DNA of 25,017 bases from an uncultured Collinsella sp. Lineage in GTDB: Bacteria; Actinomycetota; Coriobacteriia; Coriobacteriales; Coriobacteriaceae. The stretch covers positions 1 to 25,017 of the forward strand of contig URWC01000008.1 in the NCBI GenBank assembly GCA_900551555.1. The letters are read 5' to 3'. The position numbers and the translations under genes are program-made. This document shows positions 1-7,140 of the stretch, piece by piece. Position 1 is the stretch's first letter; each line of letters begins with the position of its first letter. The notes below the pieces were generated by a model, which did no database searches, was not told the origin of the DNA, and was given only the letters and a program-made list of their open reading frames with translations.

Positions 1-217
1 TGCTTTTATCGGAAACGGCGCACTCGGCGGCGCATCCATGCTGCTGATGAACCGTGCACTGCGTGCAGACAGTGAGCGCATCGCCCGCGTGACGCTCAAA
101 ACGGGTGTCATCCATGATGTATTCGACGGCGTCGTTGCCGAGCGCCCGGGCGATCATGCTGCCGTAGAGCAGGCCGACGCCGCCCTTGCCGATAAAGGCG
201 ACCTTGTTGATCTGCAT
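1..217 (-). pseudogene. N-terminal fragment of a ketopantoate reductase (PanE/ApbA family), truncated
   Basis: An ATG at 217 is preceded by GGGGAGAT (225-232), a good ribosome site. The first 43 or so codons read MQINKVAFIGKGGVGLLYGS, then MIARALGNDAVEYIMDDTRF and ERHAGD. This is the N-terminal Rossmann NAD(P)-binding start of the PanE/ApbA 2-dehydropantoate 2-reductase family, which reduces ketopantoate to pantoate for coenzyme A; the usual length is about 300 aa. Beyond HAGD (bases 80-91) the frame stays open to the window edge, but its residues are Cys-rich nonsense antisense to the RACo tail. The gene is thus cut after about 45 codons. Exact substrate within the family is not shown by the fragment. 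Confidence 0.6.
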
Positions 218-238
218 GTGAATCATCTCCCCATGTAA
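1..238 (+). pseudogene. C-terminal fragment of a RACo-type ASKHA corrinoid activator, fused to foreign sequence
   Basis: The frame is open from base 2 to a TAA at 236-238. Residues 1-29 (bases 2-88) read FIGNGALGGASMLLMNRAL followed by an ADSERIAR-type helix. This matches the C-terminal signature of DUF4445/RACo proteins, the ATP-dependent reductive activators of corrinoid proteins in methyltransferase systems. The family normally runs on for another 25 or so residues ending in an F-rich tail. Here, after about base 88, the frame turns into the exact antisense of a start-proximal ketopantoate-reductase coding sequence, so the last part is not protein-like. The true gene tail has therefore been lost by a deletion or an assembly join near 78-91. 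The upstream part lies outside the window. Confidence 0.6.
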
Positions 239-261
239 AAGGCGCCCGCGTAAGGGGCGCC
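237..261 (-). terminator. Rho-independent terminator, upstream of the panE-like start
   Basis: On the minus strand a 7-bp perfect stem (GGCGCCC/GGGCGCC, 255-261 with 241-247) and a 7-nt loop are followed by TTTT (240-237). It ends about 20 nt before the panE-like ATG. It therefore terminates a short upstream transcript (see the 22-codon ORF at 311-379), either as the end of that transcript or as an attenuator for panE. Confidence 0.6.
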
Positions 262-310
262 TGATGGATTGTATGCTGCCAGGGTGATTGGTGGGTGCGC
301 GGGGCGGCTG

Positions 311-379
311 TTATAAAAAAGAAACGTTTGCCTGGACGCTACGCTGCAGGGCAGACCGCAAAGACATGCGCGTGGTCAT
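311..379 (-). CDS. Candidate 22-aa leader peptide or small protein
   Basis: An ATG at 379 sits 6 nt after AAAGGAG, a strong ribosome site. It opens a 22-codon frame (starts MTTRMSLRSALQRSVQ, ends VSFL) closed by TAA at 311-313. It has four Arg and no acidic residue. About 50 nt downstream on the same strand is a perfect hairpin followed by four T, then the panE-like start. This arrangement (SD, tiny ORF, terminator, gene) resembles a leader-peptide attenuator, but it could equally be an independent small gene with its own terminator. No family is recognised. The ORF lies between two broken genes, so its function may already be lost. Confidence 0.35.
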   Translation of the reverse strand: MTTRMSLRSALQRSVQANVSFL

Positions 380-405
380 GCCCGGCTCCTTTCATCGGGC
401 TTTTT
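380..405 (+). terminator. Weak terminator-like hairpin
   Basis: GCCCG (380-384) pairs with CGGGC (396-400) around an 11-nt loop, followed by TTTTT at 401-405. It may end the + transcript that carried the RACo-like gene. The 5-bp stem is short, and it overlaps the ribosome site of the minus-strand 22-codon ORF. Confidence 0.3.
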
Positions 406-542
406 GCTGATGTTAAAGCGGTGCCGTGACAGCTCGATTTCTGCTGCGTTACGATACGTTCTCGATTGCGATTCCACGATGTTTCGGCTGCGTGACCATT
501 GTGTTTCGCCTTGCCGGGGCGCTGATGGCGAAGGGAGGGGCC

Positions 543-1733
543 GTGCAATATCGCGTTGACCCCAAAAGCGGCAACCGTATCTCGGCGTTGGGTCTGGGCT
601 GCATGAGGTTTCCCGGTGCGCCGGGACGTCCGGATGCGAAGACAGCCGATGCCATCATTTCCCGTGCGGTGGAGCAGGGGATTAATTATCTGGACACCGC
701 GTATCTCTATCCCGGTAACGAGGCGTGCGTGGGCGCCTCGCTTGAGCGCTTGGGGCTGCGTGACCGGGTGTTGCTGGCGACCAAGTTGCCGCATGCTTCG
801 TGCAAGTGCGCGGAGGATTTCGACCGGTTCTTCGATGAGCAACTGCGGCGCCTGCGGACCGACCATATCGACTATTACCTCATGCATAACATTACCTCGC
901 CCGCCCAGTGGGAACGTGTGGTGGCATTGGGCATTGAGGACTGGATCGCGTGTCAAAAGGCGGCGGGGCGCATTCGCCAGATTGGTTTTTCGTACCACGG
1001 CAGCGCGGTGGATTTCCTGACGATGCTTGACGCATATGACTGGGATTTTTGCCAGATACAGTACAACTATGCCGGCGAGCGTTACCAAGCGGGAACGGCA
1101 GGACTCATGGCGGCTGCGGAGCGCGGGCTCGCGGTGTTTGTGATGGAGCCGCTGCTGGGCGGGCGTTTAGCGGGCAAGCTGCCGCCACGGGCCCGCGCTG
1201 TGCTCGATAGTGCCCGTGACCCGCATTTGCGCACTCCTGCCGCCTGGGGTCTTTCGTGGGTGTGGAATCATCCTCAGGTGACGATGCTGCTTTCGGGTAT
1301 GACCGATATCGCGCAGGTGGATGAGAATTCGTCACTGGCAGACCTCGCGTTGCCGAATTCGATGACTGCCAACCAGCTCGACACGATTGCGCGCGTGTTG
1401 ATGGAGTTTGAGAAATCGAACCGTGTGCCCTGCACGGGATGCGGCTACTGCATGCCATGCCCCAAGGGTATCAACATTCCCGGCTGCTTTGCCGCCTACA
1501 ACGCGAGCTATGCGCACAGCTGGTTTACGGGGCTGTCGCAATACTTTACGGCGAGTGCGGTGCGCACGAGCGAGCCCAAGCTCGTGAGCAATTGCGTCAA
1601 GTGCGGCAAATGCGCGCGCCACTGCCCACAGCACATCGATATTCCCGAGCGTCTCGACGATGTGCGCCGACGTTTCCAGCCTGGTCCCGTGACGGCGGTG
1701 CTTAAGGCCTTCGGCAAAACGCGCTCCTCATGA
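543..1733 (+). CDS. Aldo/keto reductase with C-terminal 2x[4Fe-4S] ferredoxin domain
   Basis: A 396-aa predicted cytoplasmic oxidoreductase. Residues 1 to about 270 form an aldo/keto-reductase TIM barrel: GLGCMRFPG near the start, NYLDTAYLYPGNE carrying the Asp and Tyr of the active site, ATKLPH carrying the Lys, and DYYLMHNI carrying the His. Residues from about 295 hold two cysteine clusters, CTGCGYCMPCPKG and CVKCGKCARHCPQ, typical of bacterial-ferredoxin [4Fe-4S] domains. This fused class is common in anaerobes; the physiological substrate is unknown. The GTG at 543 is chosen because GGAG (534-537) lies 5 nt upstream and because VQYRVDPKSGNRIS aligns with the usual AKR N-terminus. An upstream extension to 426 is open but lacks a ribosome site and family similarity. 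It stands alone in its transcription unit. Confidence 0.85.
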   Translation: MQYRVDPKSGNRISALGLGCMRFPGAPGRPDAKTADAIISRAVEQGINYLDTAYLYPGNEACVGASLERLGLRDRVLLATKLPHASCKCAEDFDRFFDEQLRRLRTDHIDYYLMHNITSPAQWERVVALGIEDWIACQKAAGRIRQIGFSYHGSAVDFLTMLDAYDWDFCQIQYNYAGERYQAGTAGLMAAAERGLAVFVMEPLLGGRLAGKLPPRARAVLDSARDPHLRTPAAWGLSWVWNHPQVTMLLSGMTDIAQVDENSSLADLALPNSMTANQLDTIARVLMEFEKSNRVPCTGCGYCMPCPKGINIPGCFAAYNASYAHSWFTGLSQYFTASAVRTSEPKLVSNCVKCGKCARHCPQHIDIPERLDDVRRRFQPGPVTAVLKAFGKTRSS

Positions 1734-1811
1734 CCCTTTTATAACTTGCGGTGGAATAGTTCCTGTTTGCGGCAGAATAGGGGCCAAACAGGAACTATTT
1801 CACCGCAACTG
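1734..1811. repeat. Hairpin element, copy 1 (63-bp palindrome plus conserved flanks)
   Basis: Left arm 1746-1768 and right arm 1786-1808 are inverted copies of 23 bp with a single G-T mismatch, separated by a 17-nt loop. The left flank CCCTTTTATAAC and right flank CTGA are shared with copy 2 at 2901-2978. It is not an intrinsic terminator in either direction because no T-run follows the stem. It sits directly upstream of the Gfo/Idh/MocA gene, and the frame TTGCGGTGGAAT... is open into that gene. Confidence 0.85.
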
Positions 1812-1823
1812 AAGGGGGCTGTC

Positions 1824-2843
1824 GTGGGTCATCGGGATTCATGTGATGATTTGCGTGAGGTTCGTTGGGGCATTTTGGGCGCTGGGCACATTTCTCATCG
1901 ATTTGCATCGTCGCTCAAGAAGGTCGACGGGGCACGGCTGGTGGCTGCGGCCGGCCGCACTCCTGCGCATGTCGAGGAATTTTGCCGAGTGTTTTCGATC
2001 GATGCTGCGCATAGCCATGCCTCGGCCGATGATAACGGCGATGCGGCTTATGACGCGCTGATTGCCGACCCCGATGTCGACGCAATCTACTTGGCTCTTC
2101 CGCATGGCATGCATACGCGTTGGGCCTGTCGCGCGCTGCGTGCCGGAAAGGCCGTGCTGTGCGAAAAGCCGGCCGTTTTGAGTGAGGAAGAGGCTCTCTC
2201 GATTGCCTCCACCTCTCGCGAGCGCGGCGTGCTGTTTATGGAGGCGATGAAGAATCGGTTTTGCCCGATGCGCACTCGCGTGAAGGACTTGTTTGCGTCG
2301 GGTGAGCTTGGCCGTATTGTCTCGATCGAAAGCGTGCAAAAGCTCGATTACGGCGAGTCTCCTTCGGGCTATCTGCTTGATTCGCTGCAGGGCGGCTGTC
2401 TATATGACATGGGCTGCTATGCAGTCGGTTGGTTTGAGGATTTGCTCGCGGGCGCTTGCAGGGTTTCGTCCCGTGAAGTTCGCTGGCGTGACGTATCGGG
2501 CGGCCGTGTCGATTGGGCCGACGAGATCCACATGAGCGTCGGCGGTATACCCATTCATATGGTGTGCGACGGCAAAGCAGCATATGAAAGCCGCTTAACG
2601 ATTGCCTGTGAGCGGGGCTCGTTGGAAATCGAGCGCCTCCATCGCCCCGAGCTCGCCCATGTGAAGTACTCTGACGGTCGAGTACTCGAAATCGACGCAC
2701 CATTTGAGGTCGATGATTTTTACGGTGAGGCATCGCATGCGACGCAGCTCATTCAGACGGGGAAACTCGAAAGCCCCATCATGTCCCTAGCCGCCACACA
2801 GCGCTGCGCACGCATCATCGATGCGATTCGTTTGAAACTTTAG
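1824..2843 (+). CDS. Gfo/Idh/MocA-family NAD(P)-dependent oxidoreductase
   Basis: A 339-aa protein of normal family length. The N-terminal Rossmann domain shows WGILGAGHISHRFASSL (dinucleotide-binding glycine loop), then DAIYLALPHGMHT and VLCEKPAVLSEEEA, the EKP motif that marks the Gfo/Idh/MocA superfamily (sugar, inositol or dihydrodiol dehydrogenases). The C-terminal half is the alpha/beta substrate-binding domain (MEAMKNRFCPM, GCLYDMGCYAVGWF). The specific sugar or polyol cannot be read from sequence. The GTG at 1824 is chosen because AAGGGGG (1812-1818) lies 5 nt before it. The frame is also open upstream to 1746, but that part is translated hairpin element. The gene lies between two copies of that element and is followed 150 bp later by endonuclease IV. 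Confidence 0.8.
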   Translation: MGHRDSCDDLREVRWGILGAGHISHRFASSLKKVDGARLVAAAGRTPAHVEEFCRVFSIDAAHSHASADDNGDAAYDALIADPDVDAIYLALPHGMHTRWACRALRAGKAVLCEKPAVLSEEEALSIASTSRERGVLFMEAMKNRFCPMRTRVKDLFASGELGRIVSIESVQKLDYGESPSGYLLDSLQGGCLYDMGCYAVGWFEDLLAGACRVSSREVRWRDVSGGRVDWADEIHMSVGGIPIHMVCDGKAAYESRLTIACERGSLEIERLHRPELAHVKYSDGRVLEIDAPFEVDDFYGEASHATQLIQTGKLESPIMSLAATQRCARIIDAIRLKL

Positions 2844-2900
2844 GGCGTGGGGGGCATGGCACCAGCGCTTGGAATGCCTGGAGGCCTTTGTCTCTGATGC

Positions 2901-2978
2901 CCCTTTTATAACTTGCGGTGGAATACGGTCTGTTTGCGCCAAAATAGGGCACCAATAGACCGTATTTCACCGCAACTG
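2901..2978. repeat. Hairpin element, copy 2
   Basis: Same geometry as copy 1: arms 2913-2935 and 2953-2975 of 23 bp, 17-nt loop 2936-2952 (13 of 17 loop bases shared with copy 1). Relative to copy 1, four consecutive bases of the left arm changed (GTTC to CGGT) and the right arm carries the matching changes (GAAC to ACCG), so all four pairs are preserved. The outer 13 bp of the stem, including the G-T pair, are identical in both copies. It ends 19 bp before the nfo start. Confidence 0.85.
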
Positions 2979-2996
2979 ATGAGGAGGGAGCTGGAG

Positions 2997-3863
2997 ATGC
3001 TGACGATCGGGTGTCATCTTTCGACGACGAAGGGCTATCGGGCAATGGGGGAGACGGCGCTGTCCATTGGCGCCAATACCTTTGCGTTCTTTACGCGCAA
3101 CCCGCGCGGTGGCAAGGCAAAAGAACTTGACATGGATGACGTGGCGGCTCTGCGCGAGCTTATGGCGCAAAACGACTTTGGACCGCTGGTGGCGCATGCC
3201 CCGTATACCTACAACCCCTGTTCTGCCAAAGAGCGGGCGCGCGAGTTTGCCTTGGAGGCAATGGCCGAGGACTTGCAGCGTCTGGAAGCACTGCCCGGCA
3301 ACTACTACAACTTCCACCCCGGTGCGCATGTGGGACAGGGGGCAGACGCCGGCATTCAGATGATTGTCGACACGCTGTGCCAGGTGATGTTTGAGGGACA
3401 GCAGACGACGGTATTGCTCGAGACCATGGCGGGCAAGGGCACCGAGGTGGGCCGTAGCTTTGAAGAACTGGCGTGCATTATCGAGGGCGTTGCCGCCAAG
3501 CGCCCAGAGCTGTCCGATAAGCTGGGCGTTTGTTTGGACACCTGCCATGTGAGCGATGCCGGATACGACATCATCCATAATCTGGACGGCGTACTCGACG
3601 AGTTCGACCGCGTGGTGGGTATCGATCGCTTGCATGCCGTACACATCAACGATTCGAAGAACCCTTGTGGCGCCCATAAAGATCGTCACGAGTGCATCGG
3701 CAAGGGATACCTTGGCCGCGAGGAATTTGGTGGCGGTATGCAGGTTATGCAGAATATTGTATCGAATGGCCGTTTGCGTTCGCTGCCGTTTATTTTGGAG
3801 ACTCCGAACGAACTTGCAGGTTATGCAGCTGAAATTAGACTATTAAGGTCATTGCAGCAGTAA
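2997..3863 (+). CDS. nfo: Endonuclease IV (AP endonuclease family 2)
   Basis: 288 aa, the usual length. The enzyme cuts 5' to abasic sites and removes 3' blocking groups in base-excision repair. All expected zinc ligands of the TIM-barrel family are visible: His67 (VAHAPY), His107 (NFHPGAH), Glu142 (LLETMAG), Asp181 and His184 (LDTCHVSDAGYD), His216 (AVHIND), Asp229 and His231 (KDRHECIGKG) and the Glu of FILETP near the C-terminus. ATG 2997 is chosen because AGGAGGGAG (2982-2990) lies 6 nt before it and MLTIGCHLS matches the family start. The open frame upstream to 2913 is again hairpin-element sequence. No terminator was recognised in the 60 bp after the stop. Confidence 0.93.
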   Translation: MLTIGCHLSTTKGYRAMGETALSIGANTFAFFTRNPRGGKAKELDMDDVAALRELMAQNDFGPLVAHAPYTYNPCSAKERAREFALEAMAEDLQRLEALPGNYYNFHPGAHVGQGADAGIQMIVDTLCQVMFEGQQTTVLLETMAGKGTEVGRSFEELACIIEGVAAKRPELSDKLGVCLDTCHVSDAGYDIIHNLDGVLDEFDRVVGIDRLHAVHINDSKNPCGAHKDRHECIGKGYLGREEFGGGMQVMQNIVSNGRLRSLPFILETPNELAGYAAEIRLLRSLQQ

Positions 3864-3924
3864 TGACTGTCACAAAGTAGAGTATTCAATTCACGTTATG
3901 GGTTTGTTTCAATCAGTTTTCTCA

Positions 3925-3953
3925 TTGCAGATTCGTAATTCCGGGTGCATAAT
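3925..3953 (+). promoter_or_regulatory. Sigma-A-type promoter of the amino-acid ABC operon
   Basis: TTGCAG at 3925-3930, a 17-bp spacer, and CATAAT at 3948-3953 match the -35/-10 consensus at 4 and 5 of 6 positions. It lies about 60 bp before the ATG of the binding protein and is the only good match in the gap after nfo. Confidence 0.65.
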
Positions 3954-4010
3954 AGCCAACAGTTTTTGCAGACCTCTGAATCAAACGAGGTCACCGGAAG
4001 GAGACTAATT

Positions 4011-4871
4011 ATGAAGCTGAAGAAGCTTGGCGCATTTGTCGCCACGGGTGCCATGGCGCTCGCCCTCGCACTGACGGGCTGCGGCTCGTCCAACGCCACC
4101 TCTGGTTCTGATGCCGGTTCCAGCAGCTCTGACGACACTAAGGTCGAGAAGGTCGACGGCTCCAAGGAGTACGCGCTCGTCAAGGATGGTACGCTGACCG
4201 TCGGCACCTCTGCCGAGTACGCTCCGTTTGAGTACAAGGATGACAACGGCGATTATCAGGGCTTTGACCTTGAGCTCATCAAGGCCATCGGCGACAAGCT
4301 GGGCCTGGATGTCGAGTATGTCAACAATGACTTTGACACGCTGGTTCCGGGTGTCGCTTCGGGCGCCAAGTATGACGTTTCCATCGCGGCTATCACCGAC
4401 ACGCCCGAGCGTGAGAAGGAAGTCACTTTCTCTGATTCCTACTACATGGACGATCAGGCTATCGTGACCAAGGTCGATAACACCGACATCACGGCCGACA
4501 ACTACAGCGAGAAGCTCAACAACGCCGGCGCTACCATCATCGTCCAGTCTGGCTCGACCGCCGAGGCCTTTGCCCAGGAGAACTTCCCCAAGGCCAAGAT
4601 TGTCCCCTACAAGGACGCTACCGAGTGCTTCAGCGCCCTGCAGTCCGATAAGGGCGACGCTGTAGTCACCAACCGCTCCGTTGCCAGCCAGCTGACCGCC
4701 GAGCAGTTCAACACCTGCCAGACTATCAAGCAGATCAGCACCGGCGAGGAGTACGCCATCGCCATCAACCAGGGCAACACCAAGCTCAAGGATGACATCA
4801 ACCAGGCCATCAAGGACCTGACCGACGACGGTACCGTCGACGCCCTCATGGCTAAGTACAACATCAAGTAA
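4011..4871 (+). CDS. Polar amino-acid ABC transporter, lipoprotein substrate-binding protein
   Basis: 286 aa. Residues 1-21 are a lipoprotein signal: KLKK basic start, hydrophobic core, and the lipobox LTGC, so the mature protein should be anchored on the outer face of the membrane. A Ser/Asp-rich linker follows, then a bacterial extracellular solute-binding protein family 3 domain (TVGTSAEYAPFEYKDDNGDYQGFDLELIKAIGDKL split over the canonical first strand; SGSTAEAFAQENFP; GEEYAIAINQGNTKL near the end). Family 3 proteins bind Gln, Arg, His, Cys or similar amino acids; which one is not evident. The ATG at 4011 has GGAAGGAG 7 nt upstream. A hairpin terminator follows the stop, so this gene is probably expressed above the downstream permease and ATPase genes. 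Confidence 0.9.
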   Translation: MKLKKLGAFVATGAMALALALTGCGSSNATSGSDAGSSSSDDTKVEKVDGSKEYALVKDGTLTVGTSAEYAPFEYKDDNGDYQGFDLELIKAIGDKLGLDVEYVNNDFDTLVPGVASGAKYDVSIAAITDTPEREKEVTFSDSYYMDDQAIVTKVDNTDITADNYSEKLNNAGATIIVQSGSTAEAFAQENFPKAKIVPYKDATECFSALQSDKGDAVVTNRSVASQLTAEQFNTCQTIKQISTGEEYAIAINQGNTKLKDDINQAIKDLTDDGTVDALMAKYNIK

Positions 4872-4893
4872 AATAACTACTTGATTGCGCGCG

Positions 4894-4923
4894 GGCCCTT
4901 TCCGTTTTGCGGAGAGGGCCTTT
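4894..4923 (+). terminator. Intercistronic hairpin after the binding-protein gene
   Basis: GGCCCTTTCCG pairs with CGGAGAGGGCC (11 bp, one G-U) around TTTTG, followed by a short TTT. With only three T it is likely a leaky terminator or mRNA-stabilising hairpin, setting the binding-protein to permease ratio. Confidence 0.6.
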
Positions 4924-4988
4924 GCGCTTCTCTTGACGGAGAGCGTTTCCGTCTCGTTTTGCCGGCAACTTCTACGATAGGAGCCACC

Positions 4989-6350
4989 TTGTCTCGACTG
5001 AACAAAGGGGCCGCGGAGCAGCGGTTTCCACTGCCCGCCTTGCTCCAAAAGCTAGTCTGCGTCATGGCCGTGGCGCTTGCGCTGGTGTGCGCGGGGACAT
5101 ATGCGCCCACGACCGCCCAGGCGCTTGAGACCGCAAAGATTACCGCCCGACCCAACACCGGTTCGGGCAGCGATGTGGTCGGCGGCACCGAGACGCGCAT
5201 TACCTGGGAAGTTCAGGCCGATGCCGACGAGGAGCTGAGCGGTCTTTCTTTGACGTTTGTCGACGGCACGACGTTTGGTACCGATGACACGCGATTGACG
5301 ATGCTCTCGGGCGAGGACCTCATGGATCGTACGCCCATGAAACCCACGTGCACGGCTGATGGTCAGACGCTCAAGATCGACTTTGGCGAGACGGCGCCTG
5401 CCGGCGGCTTTTTCCGTGTCGAGGTCTACGGCGTGACCTTCCCCGTCGAGGGCGGCGATGAGGCCTTTAGCGGCACCTACACTTTGGCCGATGGCTCGAC
5501 CAAGAAGATTTCAAAAATTCCTTCCGTCGAGATCAAGGGCGTGACGGCCTTCGATAACTTCCTGGCCGATCTTAAGGAGCAGCCGTGGGTCGAGGCCTGG
5601 AACTCCAATATGTTCCTGCGCCTGTTCTTGAACCCGGTCATTTTGGTCCAAAGCCTGCCGATCGTCTTTAAGGGCTTCCTTATGTCGCTTTCGATCGTGC
5701 TTGTGGCGTTTCCGCTGGCAATTCCCTTCGGTTTTGCCCTGTCGCTCATGCGCATCTCCAAGTCGCGCATCCTGCGCTGCCTCGCCGGCATCTACGTGAA
5801 TATCATTCGCGGTACGCCGGCGTTCCTGCAGATCTATATCGCGTTCTTCGGTCTGCCGTTGGCCGGCGTCAAGGTGGACGACTATGTCTTGGGCGTTATC
5901 GTCATGGCCATGAATTCGTCTGCCTATCTGTGTGAGATCTTCCGTGCCGGTATTCAGTCGATCCCCAAGGGCCAAAACGAGGCTGCTCGCTCTCTGGGCA
6001 TGAATGCCTTCCAGACGCTGCTCTACGTTATGATTCCGCAGACGTTCCGCAATGTTTTGCCTACGCTGACCAGCGAGTTTATCTTGCTTTACAAGGATAC
6101 GTCGCTGCTTGCCGCCGTGGGTGTGGTCGAGATCGTCATGAACGCCCGTACCATCGTGGCCACGACGGGCTCCATTACACCGTACGTGGTTGCCGCCCTG
6201 TTCTATCTGGTCATCACCCTGCCGCTCGCTCGCTTGGTGAGCGGTCTTGAGGCGAGGCTTTTGGGCACGACCGAGACCAAGAAGAAGCGTCCCGCCAAGA
6301 GCGCCGGACAGGTTGTCGCGACGCCCGCCGATCACATCGCCGGTCTGTAA
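4989..6350 (+). CDS. Amino-acid ABC transporter permease with an unusual N-terminal exported domain
   Basis: 453 aa, about twice the usual 220-250 aa of HisM/GlnP-type permeases. Residues about 18-42 form a signal peptide or first membrane segment (LLQKLVCVMAVALALVCAGTY, ending at a TAQA cleavage-like site). About 45-185 is a soluble, beta-rich region without a recognised fold (ETRITWEVQADADEELSGL, FVDGTTFGTDDTRL, FFRVEVYGVTFPVEGG). From about 208 on is a complete His/Glu/Gln/Arg-type permease with several membrane segments, NIIRGTPAFLQIYIAFFGLP and the ATPase-contacting EAA loop AARSLGMNAFQTLLYVMIPQ. The TTG at 4989 is chosen because GATAGGAG (4976-4983) lies 5 nt before it; the frame upstream to 4881 runs through the terminator hairpin. 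Part of an operon with the binding protein and the ATPase. Confidence 0.85.
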   Translation: MSRLNKGAAEQRFPLPALLQKLVCVMAVALALVCAGTYAPTTAQALETAKITARPNTGSGSDVVGGTETRITWEVQADADEELSGLSLTFVDGTTFGTDDTRLTMLSGEDLMDRTPMKPTCTADGQTLKIDFGETAPAGGFFRVEVYGVTFPVEGGDEAFSGTYTLADGSTKKISKIPSVEIKGVTAFDNFLADLKEQPWVEAWNSNMFLRLFLNPVILVQSLPIVFKGFLMSLSIVLVAFPLAIPFGFALSLMRISKSRILRCLAGIYVNIIRGTPAFLQIYIAFFGLPLAGVKVDDYVLGVIVMAMNSSAYLCEIFRAGIQSIPKGQNEAARSLGMNAFQTLLYVMIPQTFRNVLPTLTSEFILLYKDTSLLAAVGVVEIVMNARTIVATTGSITPYVVAALFYLVITLPLARLVSGLEARLLGTTETKKKRPAKSAGQVVATPADHIAGL

Positions 6351-6362
6351 GGAGGTCCTATC

Positions 6363-7115
6363 ATGAGCGAAACCAATAACTCGAACGAGGTCGTCGTCAG
6401 TATCAAGAACCTCCAGAAGGCCTTTGGCGACAACGTGGTCCTGCGCGATATCGATCTGGATGTGCACAAGGGTGAGGTCGTCGTAGTCCTGGGTCCTTCG
6501 GGCTCGGGCAAGTCGACGATGCTTCGCTGCATCAATCGTCTGGAGCATCCCACGAGCGGCTCGATTATCGTTGAGGGCGTGGATGTGTGCGCCAAGGGTG
6601 TCGACCTTAACAAGGTGCGCACGCATCTGGGTATGGTGTTCCAGCAGTTCAACCTGTTCCCGCACCTGTCGGTCAAAAAGAACGTCATGCTTGCGCAGCA
6701 AAAGGTGCTCAAGCGCAGCAAGGAAGAGGCCGAGAAGATTGCCATCGAGGAGCTGACCAAGGTCGGCCTGGCCGAGCGCATCGACTTTATGCCGAGCCAG
6801 CTCTCGGGCGGTCAGCAGCAGCGCGTGGCGATCGCCCGCGCCCTGTCGATGAACCCGCACGTGATGCTCTTTGACGAGGCCACCTCGGCGCTCGACCCTG
6901 AGCTCGTGCGCGACGTTCTGGGCGTCATGCGCGACCTGGCGCACGACGGTATGACCATGATCGTCGTGACGCACGAGATGGGCTTTGCCCGCGATGTCGC
7001 CGACCGCGTCGTCTTTATGGACGGCGGCGTCATTGTGGAAGAGGGTACGCCGAGCGAGGTCTTCGACCACCCCAAGAGCGAGCGCACCAAGGCGTTCTTG
7101 GGCAATATCTCGTAG
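6363..7115 (+). CDS. Amino-acid ABC transporter ATP-binding protein (GlnQ/HisP class)
   Basis: 250 aa, the standard length. Walker A is GPSGSGKST (44-52), the Q-loop is MVFQQFNLFPHLSV, the signature is LSGGQQQRVAIARAL (about 146), Walker B is VMLFDEATSALDPE, and the H-loop is VVTHEMGFARD. The FNLFPHLSV and THEMGFARDVADRV segments are typical of polar amino-acid importers. It should form the cytoplasmic engine of the importer whose binding protein and permease precede it. The start at 6363 has AAGGAGGT 7 nt upstream, 12 bp after the permease stop, and a clear terminator follows. Confidence 0.92.
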   Translation: MSETNNSNEVVVSIKNLQKAFGDNVVLRDIDLDVHKGEVVVVLGPSGSGKSTMLRCINRLEHPTSGSIIVEGVDVCAKGVDLNKVRTHLGMVFQQFNLFPHLSVKKNVMLAQQKVLKRSKEEAEKIAIEELTKVGLAERIDFMPSQLSGGQQQRVAIARALSMNPHVMLFDEATSALDPELVRDVLGVMRDLAHDGMTMIVVTHEMGFARDVADRVVFMDGGVIVEEGTPSEVFDHPKSERTKAFLGNIS

Positions 7116-7140
7116 CCGCTTTATATGACTGACATAGCAG

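Noticed and set aside
1746..1823. In-frame N-terminal extension of the Gfo/Idh/MocA gene
   Set aside because: The extra 26 codons are the hairpin element, no ribosome site precedes the TTG, and a good one precedes GTG 1824. Kept only as a finding.
4005..5048. 347-codon minus-strand frame across the binding-protein gene
   Set aside because: Antisense shadow caused by high third-position GC; no protein-family similarity.
5511..7070. 519-codon minus-strand frame across the ABC permease and ATPase
   Set aside because: Antisense to two clearly conserved genes; rich in His, Arg and Asp with no family signature and no ribosome site.
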